From Prevotella sp. (lineage in GTDB: Bacteria; Bacteroidota; Bacteroidia; Bacteroidales; Bacteroidaceae), in contig JAJWLX010000056.1 of NCBI GenBank assembly GCA_021636625.1, forward strand, positions 1-21,581: a DNA stretch of 21,581 nt. The letters are read 5' to 3'. The notes under the pieces are model-generated. The model searched no databases. It saw only the letters and a program-made list of their open reading frames with translations, and was not told the DNA's origin. Below are positions 1-6,716 of the stretch, one piece after another. A program made the translations under genes and the position numbers. Positions within the stretch are counted from its first letter, which is position 1, and every line of letters starts with the position of its first letter.

Positions 1-323
1 CACACTTTGTCATCAAGTGAAGACACCCCCAAAACGAGAATACAGAGAACTTTTTCGTTCTTATCCCCTTCAATTTGCTATCTATACATGGCAAAAAAGC
101 TTATCTACCACAAAAAATCTTTAAATCGTTGCAGAAAGATTTGGTAGTACCGATTATTTTTGTTACTTTTGCCTACGGAAAGAGTTTGTTACGACCCGAT
201 ACCACTCCTATTTTTATATAGTATGCACATAGGAGCCTGATAAGCTCACTAGTCGTAGGGTAAAGGTCGTTTCAGCAGTAAACAGGGTTAATAATATAAT
301 ACTAATATAAAAATTTAGGTAAA
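1..323. other. Upstream non-coding region and pgk leader
   Basis: No complete gene is seen here. Frame 2 is open from base 2 to a TAA at 122-124 and frame 1 is open to about base 147. Either could be the end of a gene that starts outside the window, but neither is recognisable. From about 178 to 323 lies a leader of about 145 nt for pgk. It contains a hairpin whose 7-bp arms are 205-211 (CTCCTAT) and 229-235 (ATAGGAG). The last 40 bases before the start codon are A/T-rich, as is usual for highly expressed Bacteroidota genes. Confidence 0.5.
140..171 (+). promoter_or_regulatory. Bacteroidota-type promoter for pgk
   Basis: TTTG at 140-143 is followed after 20 nt by TACTTTTG at 164-171, which matches the -33/-7 pattern TTTG-N19-21-TAnnTTTG. 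Transcription would start near 178. Confidence 0.65.
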
Positions 324-1571
324 ATGAAAATTGAGAATTTTAACTTTGCTGGTCACAAGGCAATCGTACGCGTTGATTTCAACGTGCCATTGGATGAGAA
401 TGGTAATGTAACAGACGACACTCGTATCCGCGGTGCCCTCCCTACTTTGAAGAAGGTACTCGCAGACGGTGGTGCGCTCATCATGATGAGCCACATGGGT
501 AAGCCAAAGGGCAAGGTTAAGCCAGAGCTTTCACTCTCTCAGATTGTTAAGAACGTATCAGACGCTCTCGGTGTAGAGGTTAAGTTTGCTAAGGACTGCG
601 GTAACGCTGAGGCTGAGGCTGCTGCCTTGAAGCCAGGTGAGGCTCTCTTGCTCGAGAACCTTCGTTTCTATCCTGAAGAGGAAGGCAAGCCAGTAGGTGT
701 AGAGAAGGGTACTCCTGAGTTCGATGCTGCTAAGGCTGAGATGAAGGAGCGTCAGAAGAAGTTCGCTGCTAAGTTGGCTTCTTACGCTGACGTATATGTA
801 ATGGACGCATTCGGTACAGCTCACCGCAAGCACGCTTCTACAGCTGTCATCGCAGATTCTTTCGACAAGGATCACAAGATGCTCGGCTTCCTGATGGAGA
901 AAGAGGTAAAGGCTGTTGACGCAGTTCTCGGCAACATCAAGCGCCCATTCACAGCTATCATGGGTGGTTCTAAGGTTTCTACTAAGATCGGTATCATCGA
1001 GAACCTGTTGACTAAGGTTGACAACCTGATTCTCTGCGGTGGTATGACTTATACATTCTCTAAGGCTCTCGGTGGCAAGATCGGTATGTCTATCTGCGAG
1101 GATGACAAGCTCGACGTTGCTCTCGACGTAATCAAGAAGGCTAAGGAGAACGGTGTAAACCTCGTACTCGGCACAGACTCTATCTGCGGTGACGACTTCA
1201 AGAACGACTGCAACACACAGGTTTGCCCATCTAACAACATCCCTGACGGTTGGGAGGGTATGGACGCAGGTCCTGAGACTCGCAAGGCTTTCGCTGCAGC
1301 TATCAAGGGTGCTAAGACAATCCTCTGGAATGGTCCTGCAGGTGTATTCGAGTTCGATAACTTCGCTGGTGGTTCTAAGGCTATCGCTGACGCAATCGCT
1401 GAGGCTACAAAGGAGGGTGCATTCTCACTCATCGGTGGTGGCGACTCTGTAGCTTGCATCAACAAGTTCGGCTTGGCTGATCAGGTATCTTATATCTCTA
1501 CAGGTGGTGGTGCTCTTCTCGAGGCTATCGAGGGTAAGGTATTGCCAGGTGTAGCAGCTATTGAGAAGTAA
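324..1571 (+). CDS. pgk: Phosphoglycerate kinase
   Basis: A 415-residue phosphoglycerate kinase, the glycolytic enzyme that transfers phosphate from 1,3-bisphosphoglycerate to ADP in the cytoplasm. Visible family signatures are RVDFNVPLDE at 16-25 (substrate-binding D18 and N20), MSHMGKP around H57, LLLENLRFYPEEE near 107-119, the AFGTAHRKHAST segment near 160-172, and the C-terminal nucleotide-binding GGGDSVA. The length is normal for the family. The ATG at 324 begins the conserved N-terminus (MKIENFNFAGHKAIVRVDFN). The upstream sequence is A-rich without a strong Shine-Dalgarno. Codon use is strongly biased (many GGT, GCT, AAG), as expected for high expression. The gene appears monocistronic, with a promoter at 140-171 and a terminator at 1597-1634. 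Confidence 0.98.
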   Translation: MKIENFNFAGHKAIVRVDFNVPLDENGNVTDDTRIRGALPTLKKVLADGGALIMMSHMGKPKGKVKPELSLSQIVKNVSDALGVEVKFAKDCGNAEAEAAALKPGEALLLENLRFYPEEEGKPVGVEKGTPEFDAAKAEMKERQKKFAAKLASYADVYVMDAFGTAHRKHASTAVIADSFDKDHKMLGFLMEKEVKAVDAVLGNIKRPFTAIMGGSKVSTKIGIIENLLTKVDNLILCGGMTYTFSKALGGKIGMSICEDDKLDVALDVIKKAKENGVNLVLGTDSICGDDFKNDCNTQVCPSNNIPDGWEGMDAGPETRKAFAAAIKGAKTILWNGPAGVFEFDNFAGGSKAIADAIAEATKEGAFSLIGGGDSVACINKFGLADQVSYISTGGGALLEAIEGKVLPGVAAIEK

Positions 1572-1596
1572 TCAATAGGTATCTATATAAATTGAG

Positions 1597-1634
1597 TTCG
1601 GGGGCATCCCATCCGTGGATGTCCTCGAATTTTT
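1597..1634 (+). terminator. Rho-independent terminator after pgk
   Basis: A 13-bp stem (1597-1609 with 1617-1629, two G-U pairs) closes a 7-nt loop and is followed by five T at 1630-1634. Confidence 0.85.
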
Positions 1635-1723
1635 CAGTATAAGATACCCCACCTTAATAATCACGATACAGTATTCCCTTTATTCAATATATTTAATTAA
1701 AACCGAAAAAATTAAAGAAATTA

Positions 1724-3418
1724 ATGGATTGGATTATTAATCTTTTCACCAACTCAGAGTCGGTGGCTCACATCGCCCTACTCTACGCAATCGTGATTGC
1801 GGTTGGTGTGTATCTGGGAAAGATCAAGATCGGTGGCATCTCGCTGGGTGTTACCTTCGTGCTCTTCGCAGGTATCCTGGCCGGACACGTGGGCTTCACG
1901 GGTCCTAAGGAAATCCTTACCTTCGTGCAAGACTTCGGATTGATTCTCTTCGTCTTCATGATCGGTATGCAGGTGGGTCCTGGCTTCTTCGAGAGTTTCA
2001 AGAAAGGTGGTGTGACACTGAACATGCTTTCTGCTACAGCTATCCTGCTCAACATCCTCGTGATGTTCGGATGCTATTACCTCTTCTTCGACACCAGCAA
2101 CCCACAGAACCTGCCTATGATGGTGGGTACCCTCTATGGTGCGGTTACCAATACCCCAGGTCTTGGTGCTGCCAACGAGGCATTGCTCAGCGTATTCCCT
2201 AACGGTGCTCCTAGCATCGCCAACGGTTATGCCTGTGCCTATCCTCTGGGTGTGGTTGGTATCATCGGTGCTACCATCCTCATCAAGTACATCACCCGTG
2301 TGGATCTGGCAGAGGAAGAAGAGCAGCTCAACGAGGAGGAGGCTGCCAACCCTCACGCTAAACCTCACAACATGCACCTGCGCGTGGAGAATGCCTACAT
2401 CGCAGGCAGAACACTGAGAGAGGTTTCTGAGTTCCTGAACCGAGACATCGTCTGCTCAAGACTCCTCCACGACGGAGAGGTGAGCATTCCTAACAGCAAG
2501 ACCACCTTCGAGGTAGGCGACGAGCTGCTCGTGGTTTGCGCAGAGGCAGATGCAGAGGCCATCAAGGCTTTCATCGGTCCTGAGATTGATGCAGAGTGGG
2601 ACCGCGAGAAGGATGAGGTTCAGCACTTCGTATCCAGAAGAATCATCGTTACCCGTCCTGAGATGAACGGTAAGACCCTGGGTAAGATGCACTTCTCCAG
2701 TGTATATGGTGTGAACGTGACCCGTATTTCCCGTCAGGGTATGGATCTCTTCGCAAGCCGTAACCACCACTTCCACGTGGGCGACCGCGTGATGGTAGTA
2801 GGTCCTGAGGAGAATGTAAACCGTGTGGCTGAAATCATGGGTAACTCTGTAAAGCGCCTCGATGCGCCTAACATTGCTACTATCTTCGTTGGCATTATGG
2901 TAGGTATTATCTTCGGTTCTCTCCCATTTGCCATTCCGGGAATGCCGGTGCCTTTGAAGTTGGGTATTGCCGGAGGTCCGCTGATCATCGCCATCCTCAT
3001 CGGCCGTTTCGGCTATCGCATGAAGCTGGTAACTTATACGACGACTTCGGCTAATATGATGCTGCGAGAAATAGGACTTGTACTCTTCCTGGCGAGTGTG
3101 GGAATCAAGGCTGGTGCCGGATTCTGGGACACAGTGGTTCAGGGCGACGGATTGAAGTATGTGGGATGCGGTTTCCTCATCACCATCATTCCTATCCTCA
3201 TCGTGGGTACCATCGCCAGACTGAAGTTCAAGTTCAATTACTTCACCATCATGGGTATGCTCGCCGGTACTTATACCGACCCTCCTGCCCTGGCTTATGC
3301 CAACGCATCATGCTCTAAGGAGGCTCCAGCCGTAGGTTACTCTACCGTATATCCATTGAGTATGTTCCTCCGTATCTTTACAGCCCAGATCGTGGTGCTG
3401 TTCTTCTGCGGAGCATAA
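1724..3418 (+). CDS. AspT/YidE-family transporter with two TrkA-C domains
   Basis: A 564-residue inner-membrane protein of the aspartate:alanine exchanger (AAEx/AspT, YidE/YbjL) family. Two hydrophobic halves (about 15-190 and 385-562) flank a soluble cytoplasmic centre with two TrkA-C (RCK_C) domains at about 218-285 and 303-370. Each half ends in a similar motif: GTLYGAVTNTPGLGAA at 135-150 and GMLAGTYTDPPALAYA at 511-526, the paired signature expected for this internally duplicated family. The TrkA-C pair suggests gating by a small ligand. The substrate cannot be read from sequence; dicarboxylate or amino-acid exchange is only the family precedent. No clear TAnnTTTG promoter was found in the 90 bases upstream, although the pgk terminator separates it from pgk. 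A terminator follows. Confidence 0.88.
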   Translation: MDWIINLFTNSESVAHIALLYAIVIAVGVYLGKIKIGGISLGVTFVLFAGILAGHVGFTGPKEILTFVQDFGLILFVFMIGMQVGPGFFESFKKGGVTLNMLSATAILLNILVMFGCYYLFFDTSNPQNLPMMVGTLYGAVTNTPGLGAANEALLSVFPNGAPSIANGYACAYPLGVVGIIGATILIKYITRVDLAEEEEQLNEEEAANPHAKPHNMHLRVENAYIAGRTLREVSEFLNRDIVCSRLLHDGEVSIPNSKTTFEVGDELLVVCAEADAEAIKAFIGPEIDAEWDREKDEVQHFVSRRIIVTRPEMNGKTLGKMHFSSVYGVNVTRISRQGMDLFASRNHHFHVGDRVMVVGPEENVNRVAEIMGNSVKRLDAPNIATIFVGIMVGIIFGSLPFAIPGMPVPLKLGIAGGPLIIAILIGRFGYRMKLVTYTTTSANMMLREIGLVLFLASVGIKAGAGFWDTVVQGDGLKYVGCGFLITIIPILIVGTIARLKFKFNYFTIMGMLAGTYTDPPALAYANASCSKEAPAVGYSTVYPLSMFLRIFTAQIVVLFFCGA

Positions 3419-3469
3419 ACGCTTACAAAAGTTAACAAAACAACTAGCAATAGTTATAAATTATAAAAG

Positions 3470-3504
3470 AGGTGCACAAAGATAAAAATTTGTGCACCTT
3501 TTTT
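3470..3504 (+). terminator. Rho-independent terminator after the AspT-like gene
   Basis: A perfect 11-bp stem (3470-3480 with 3489-3499) around an 8-nt loop, with a T tract at 3499-3504. The -33 element of the next promoter begins at the end of the T tract. Confidence 0.9.
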
Positions 3505-3505
3505 G

Positions 3506-3535
3506 TTGCCTTTTCATAAATTATTCGTAACTTTG
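3506..3535 (+). promoter_or_regulatory. Bacteroidota-type promoter for the decarboxylase genes
   Basis: TTG at 3506-3508, a 19-nt spacer, then TAACTTTG at 3528-3535. Transcription would start near 3542, giving a leader of about 64 nt. The leader holds a possible 6-codon ORF (ATG at 3583, TGA just before the real start), probably a chance occurrence. Confidence 0.55.
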
Positions 3536-3605
3536 GACGCATAAAAACAACAGACAAGAAAACCTAATGTGATTTTCTTAAAAATGAAACTTCTAAAACG
3601 TTGAT

Positions 3606-4625
3606 ATGCGTATGAAGAAATTGGGATTTTTGATAACCATGCTAGTCATCGCATCCTTGCCCGCTTGGAGCCAGGGAGCCAAAAGCATCCGTATTACGGA
3701 GGTGATGACCCACAACCGTACCAACCTCGTGGATGAGTACGGTCAGCACAAGCCATGGGTGGAATTGAGCAATTCCTCCTTTACCACGTATAACGTACGC
3801 GGTATGTTCCTAACCACCGACCGACGGGTTCTCGACAAGAATCTGCCGCCCGAAGCACGCCGGCAGCTGATGTGCCCCTTGCCGAACAACGAGCCCCGAA
3901 CCACACTGGGCGGCAAGAAAAGCATCGTCATCTTCGACAGCAGTTCCTGGTACAAGGACGACTGGAACGGGCAGCTTTGGAAGGCAAAGGATTCTTCCAA
4001 CACAGGTCCTTTCCACCTCAATCTGATTCTACAGGAAAAGAAGCCCAACTGGATAGCCCTCTATGACGGAAATGCCGTGGACTTGATAGACTCCGTAAGC
4101 GTGCCTGTATTGGCAGCCGACGAGAGCTACGAATTGAGCCAGGATTTCAAGACATGGGAGAAAGCCATAGCTGGAGCCATCACCCCGGGCTATCTGCCGC
4201 AACACATAGGTCTGAGCAAGGCACAGCTTCTGAAGAAGCAGGATCCATACGGCATCGGCATCGCCGTACTGTCGATGGGCATCGTATTCTCATGCCTCGC
4301 CCTCCTCTTCGTCGTGTTCTGGGCATTCGGAGCCTATATGAAACACAAGCAGCGCATCGCCCGTGCCACCGAAAAGCATGCCACCTTATTATATAAGACC
4401 GGCAAGAAGACCATCGAGGTAACGCAAGACCTGAGTCATAAGACCAATATTCTGCTGAAGGATGGTCTGGAGACCAAGGGTATCGACAAGGAAATCTACA
4501 TGGCGGTCATCTCGCTCGCCCTCCAGGAATACCTGGAGGATGTACATGATGTAGAATCCGGCATCATCACCATCAAGCCTAAACAGACAAGATGGAATGC
4601 TCCGAAATTCAATAATGTTAAGTGA
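3606..4625 (+). CDS. Lamin-tail domain/OadG-type gamma subunit of Na+-pumping decarboxylase
   Basis: A 339-residue membrane protein. Residues 1-22 look like a signal peptide (MKKLGFLITMLVIASLPAWSQ). Residues about 26-165 resemble a lamin-tail-like beta domain (RITEVMTHNRTNLVDEYGQH, KPWVELSN) and would lie in the periplasm. A single strong transmembrane helix at about 216-244 is followed by a charged cytoplasmic tail, the arrangement of OadG/MmdG gamma subunits. Gamma subunits normally anchor the decarboxylase complex and help assemble the carboxyltransferase with the membrane beta subunit. ATGs at 3606 and 3612 are both possible starts. The stop TGA (4623-4625) lies inside a short repeat whose near-identical copy is in the next gene. 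The biotin carrier and beta-subunit genes follow, which supports the role. Ordinary OadG proteins of about 80-120 residues lack the periplasmic domain. Confidence 0.8.
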   Translation: MRMKKLGFLITMLVIASLPAWSQGAKSIRITEVMTHNRTNLVDEYGQHKPWVELSNSSFTTYNVRGMFLTTDRRVLDKNLPPEARRQLMCPLPNNEPRTTLGGKKSIVIFDSSSWYKDDWNGQLWKAKDSSNTGPFHLNLILQEKKPNWIALYDGNAVDLIDSVSVPVLAADESYELSQDFKTWEKAIAGAITPGYLPQHIGLSKAQLLKKQDPYGIGIAVLSMGIVFSCLALLFVVFWAFGAYMKHKQRIARATEKHATLLYKTGKKTIEVTQDLSHKTNILLKDGLETKGIDKEIYMAVISLALQEYLEDVHDVESGIITIKPKQTRWNAPKFNNVK

Positions 4626-4651
4626 AGAATGAAGAGTGAAGAGTGAAAAAT
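4621..4651 (+). repeat. GTGAAGA-type short repeat, copy 1 (spans a stop codon)
   Basis: A 31-base tract of GAAGAGT-like units, 29/31 identical to 4849-4879. It contains the stop codon of the gamma-subunit gene. Confidence 0.75.
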
Positions 4652-4660
4652 CATCTGCTT

Positions 4661-4696
4661 CACTAATCATAAAGTTCAAAATTCAAAGTTCAAAGG
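4661..4696 (+). repeat. TTCAAAG-type short repeat, copy 1
   Basis: Its first 19 bases (CACTAATCATAAAGTTCAA, 4661-4679) recur exactly at 5246-5264. It continues as tandem TTCAAAG units that end in AAAGG, which sits as the ribosome site of the biotin carrier gene. Confidence 0.7.
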
Positions 4697-4698
4697 AT

Positions 4699-5199
4699 AT
4701 GAAGTATCAATATACAGTGAAAGGAGTCGATTATGAAGTCGAGATCCAGGATATAGAAGGCAACATCGCCAATGTAACCGTGAATGGCATCCCATTTGAG
4801 GTAGAAATGAAGCAGCCTGTGAAGGCTAGCAAGCAGAAAGTGAAGTTGAGTGAAGAACGAAGAGTGAAGAGTGAAGAATCCAACAGTTCTTCAGCCCCTC
4901 AGGGCGCAAAGGCATCTGCGGATTTGCAATCCGCAGCAAGCAGCGGCCAAACAGGAAATGCAGGAGATGCAGGAAAAGCAGCCTCTGGCAAGCCAGTGGT
5001 AGCCCCTCTGCCTGGCACCATCAACGAAATCAAGGTGAAGGTGGGCGACAAGGTCAACGCAGGCGATACCGTCGTGATTCTCGAAGCCATGAAGATGCAG
5101 AACAACATCGAGGCAGAGACTTCCGGAACCATCACCGGCATCAACGTCAATAAAGGTGATGCCGTGATGGAAGGAGATACCCTGGTGACTATCGCCTAA
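4699..5199 (+). CDS. Biotin carboxyl carrier subunit of the decarboxylase
   Basis: A 166-residue biotin carrier. Residues 1-40 form the short N-terminal domain (MKYQYTVKGVDYEVEI...). Residues about 41-98 are a low-complexity Ser/Ala/Gly linker. Residues about 99-166 are a biotinyl domain with EAMKM at 129-133, so K132 is the expected biotinylation site. It would shuttle the carboxyl group between the carboxyltransferase and the membrane beta subunit. I chose ATG 4699 rather than the in-frame ATG at 4636. The extra 21 residues would be encoded by the GTGAAGA/TTCAAAG repeats, and 4699 has AAAGG at 4692-4696 and begins the conserved domain. Part of the linker is itself encoded by repeats: GTGAAGA repeat at 4849-4879 and a palindrome at 4916-4936. 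Confidence 0.9.
   Translation: MKYQYTVKGVDYEVEIQDIEGNIANVTVNGIPFEVEMKQPVKASKQKVKLSEERRVKSEESNSSSAPQGAKASADLQSAASSGQTGNAGDAGKAASGKPVVAPLPGTINEIKVKVGDKVNAGDTVVILEAMKMQNNIEAETSGTITGINVNKGDAVMEGDTLVTIA
4849..4879 (+). repeat. GTGAAGA-type short repeat, copy 2 (inside a coding sequence)
   Basis: 29/31 identical to the tract at 4621-4651. It lies in frame in the biotin carrier linker and encodes the charged stretch SEERRVKSEES (residues 51-61). Confidence 0.75.
4916..4936. repeat. Short palindromic repeat inside the biotin carrier linker
   Basis: Perfect 9-bp inverted repeat CTGCGGATT (4916-4924) and AATCCGCAG (4928-4936) with a 3-nt loop. Read in frame it gives the linker residues SADLQSA. It looks like a REP-type element rather than ordinary linker coding sequence. 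Confidence 0.7.
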
Positions 5200-5245
5200 C
5201 AAGCGATAAAGCAGGAACAACTATGATTACTCTTTCAAACAAGAG

Positions 5246-5287
5246 CACTAATCATAAAGTTCAATGTTCAACTTTCAAAGTTCAAAG
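5246..5287 (+). repeat. TTCAAAG-type short repeat, copy 2
   Basis: It shares 19 exact bases with 4661-4679, followed by TTCAA/TTCAAAG units. It fills most of the gap between the biotin carrier and beta-subunit genes and ends 6 bases before the beta-subunit ATG. Confidence 0.7.
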
Positions 5288-5293
5288 TAAATT

Positions 5294-6442
5294 ATGGATT
5301 TCATCATACAAAACTTCAATGAGTTCCTGACCTATACGGGCTTTGCAAACGCCACGGCAGGAAACCTCGCCATGATAGTAGCAGGAGCCTTCTTTATCTG
5401 GCTTGCCATCAAGAAGGATTTCGAACCGCTCCTCCTGGTGCCCATCGGACTGGGCATCATCCTGGGCAACATCCCCTTCCGTGCCGATGCCGGACTCGAA
5501 ATAGGACTATACGAAGACAATTCTGTTCTGAACATCTTCTATCAGGGAGTAAAACAGGGCTGGTATCCCCCACTCGTCTTCCTGGGTATCGGAGCGATGA
5601 CTGATTTTTCGGCATTAATTTCCAATCCGAAGCTGATATTAATCGGTGCAGCTGCCCAGTTTGGCATCTTCGGTGCCTACATGATAGCACTGGCTCTGGG
5701 GTTCGAACCGAACCAGGCAGCAGGTATCGCCATCATCGGTGGCGCCGACGGACCTACCGCCATCTTCCTGAGCAGTAAGTTAAGTCCGAACCTGATGGGA
5801 GCCATCGCCGTTTGTGCCTACTCCTATATGGCATTGGTACCAGTGATTCAGCCTCCATTGATGCGACTGCTTACCACCAAGGAAGAGCGCGTCATCAAGA
5901 TGAAGCCGGCGCGTCAGGTATCACAGACGGAGAAGATTCTCTTCCCTATCGTAGGTTTGCTGCTCACCACCTTCATCGTTCCATCCGGTCTGCCATTGCT
6001 CGGTATGCTCTTCTTCGGAAATCTCCTGAAGGAAAGTGGAAAGACTACCAGACTTGCCAAGACTGCAGGAAGCAGTCTGAATGACATCGTGGTGATGCTG
6101 CTCGGTTTAACTGTAGGCTGTTCTACCCAGGCATCAGAGTTCCTCACCCTGAACACCATCAAGATCTTCGCCCTCGGAGCCTTGGCATTCATCATTGCAT
6201 CAGCCAGCGGTATCCTCTTCGTGAAACTGATGAACCTCTTCCTGCCAAAGGGCAAGAAACTGAACCCACTGATCGGAAATGCCGGTGTGAGTGCCGTGCC
6301 TATGAGTGCCCGCATCAGCAACAACCTCGGTTTGGAGTACGACCGCCACAACTTCCTGCTCATGCATGCCATGGGTCCGAATGTTGCAGGAGTTATTGGT
6401 TCTGCCGTAGCCGCCGGTGCCCTGCTGGGATTCTTTAATTAA
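5294..6442 (+). CDS. Na+-translocating decarboxylase beta subunit (OadB/MmdB family)
   Basis: A 382-residue polytopic membrane protein that decarboxylates carboxybiotin and couples this to sodium export. Signatures of the family are AIIGGADGPTAIFLSSKL at 146-163, with the conserved aspartate D152 in a re-entrant region, and NPLIGNAGVSAVPMSAR at 324-340. The length is usual for MmdB/GcdB-like subunits. It follows the gamma and biotin carrier genes on the same strand, so the three are probably cotranscribed from 3506-3535. The carboxyltransferase that sets substrate specificity (oxaloacetate, methylmalonyl-CoA or glutaconyl-CoA) is absent from the window, so the exact substrate is unknown. Methylmalonyl-CoA is plausible for a succinate/propionate-type Bacteroidota, as inference only. 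The ribosome site is weak and derives from TTCAAAG repeat sequence. Confidence 0.92.
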   Translation: MDFIIQNFNEFLTYTGFANATAGNLAMIVAGAFFIWLAIKKDFEPLLLVPIGLGIILGNIPFRADAGLEIGLYEDNSVLNIFYQGVKQGWYPPLVFLGIGAMTDFSALISNPKLILIGAAAQFGIFGAYMIALALGFEPNQAAGIAIIGGADGPTAIFLSSKLSPNLMGAIAVCAYSYMALVPVIQPPLMRLLTTKEERVIKMKPARQVSQTEKILFPIVGLLLTTFIVPSGLPLLGMLFFGNLLKESGKTTRLAKTAGSSLNDIVVMLLGLTVGCSTQASEFLTLNTIKIFALGALAFIIASASGILFVKLMNLFLPKGKKLNPLIGNAGVSAVPMSARISNNLGLEYDRHNFLLMHAMGPNVAGVIGSAVAAGALLGFFN

Positions 6443-6469
6443 TATAGAGTTTTAAACGTGGCTTAAGGA

Positions 6470-6557
6470 CGCCCTGAAAGGGCAAAAGCCCCTAGCCCAG
6501 GGCAACACCCTGGGTTAGCTATCCAACAAAGAAAACGCCCTGAAAGGGCAAAAGCTT
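6470..6557 (+). repeat. Composite palindromic repeat A-B-A, copy R1
   Basis: Unit A (CGCCCTGAAAGGGC plus an AAAAGC/AGAAGC tail) at 6470-6489, unit B (CTAGCCCAGGGC...CCCTGGGTTAG) at 6492-6518, then unit A again at 6536-6557. A and B each fold into a small hairpin. It starts 28 bases after the beta-subunit stop codon. Confidence 0.85.
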
Positions 6558-6567
6558 CCAACATCCA

Positions 6568-6656
6568 AAGCTTTTGCCCTTTCAGGGCGAACTTTTATAT
6601 CCATCAGAATCCCCAGGGCGTTGCCCTGGGCTAGGAGCTTCTGCCCTTTCAGGGCG
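6568..6656 (-). repeat. Composite palindromic repeat A-B-A, copy R2 (inverted)
   Basis: The same module as R1 in opposite orientation: A at 6568-6589, B at 6611-6634, A at 6637-6656 (all minus strand). Units 6536-6557 and 6568-6589 form a perfect 22-bp inverted repeat around a 10-nt loop, which could act as a two-way transcription stop between the convergent genes. Confidence 0.85.
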
Positions 6657-6687
6657 TATTGGATATAACTTATGACACACCCTCCTC

Positions 6688-6710
6688 AGAGCTTCTGCCC
6701 TTTCAGGGCG
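6688..6710 (-). repeat. Solitary A unit
   Basis: One inverted A unit (AGAGCTTCTGCCC...GGGCG). It ends 6 bases from the stop codon of the DUF4738-like gene, on that gene's 3' side. Confidence 0.8.
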
Positions 6711-6716
6711 TGCATC

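Noticed and set aside
1..121. C-terminus of an AraC-type regulator in frame 2
   Set aside because: A TPPKREYREL stretch is faintly similar, but spacing is wrong and only 40 codons are visible.
1778..2377. Minus-strand ORF of 199 codons opposite the AspT-like transporter
   Set aside because: His/Glu-rich shadow of the transmembrane coding strand.
4636..4698. Earlier start for the biotin carrier gene
   Set aside because: The 21 added residues are encoded by GTGAAGA/TTCAAAG repeats, and the conserved domain and ribosome site fit ATG 4699.
6470..6710. CRISPR-like array between convergent genes
   Set aside because: The units are short palindromes in both orientations, the gaps are unequal and partly conserved, and no cas gene is near.
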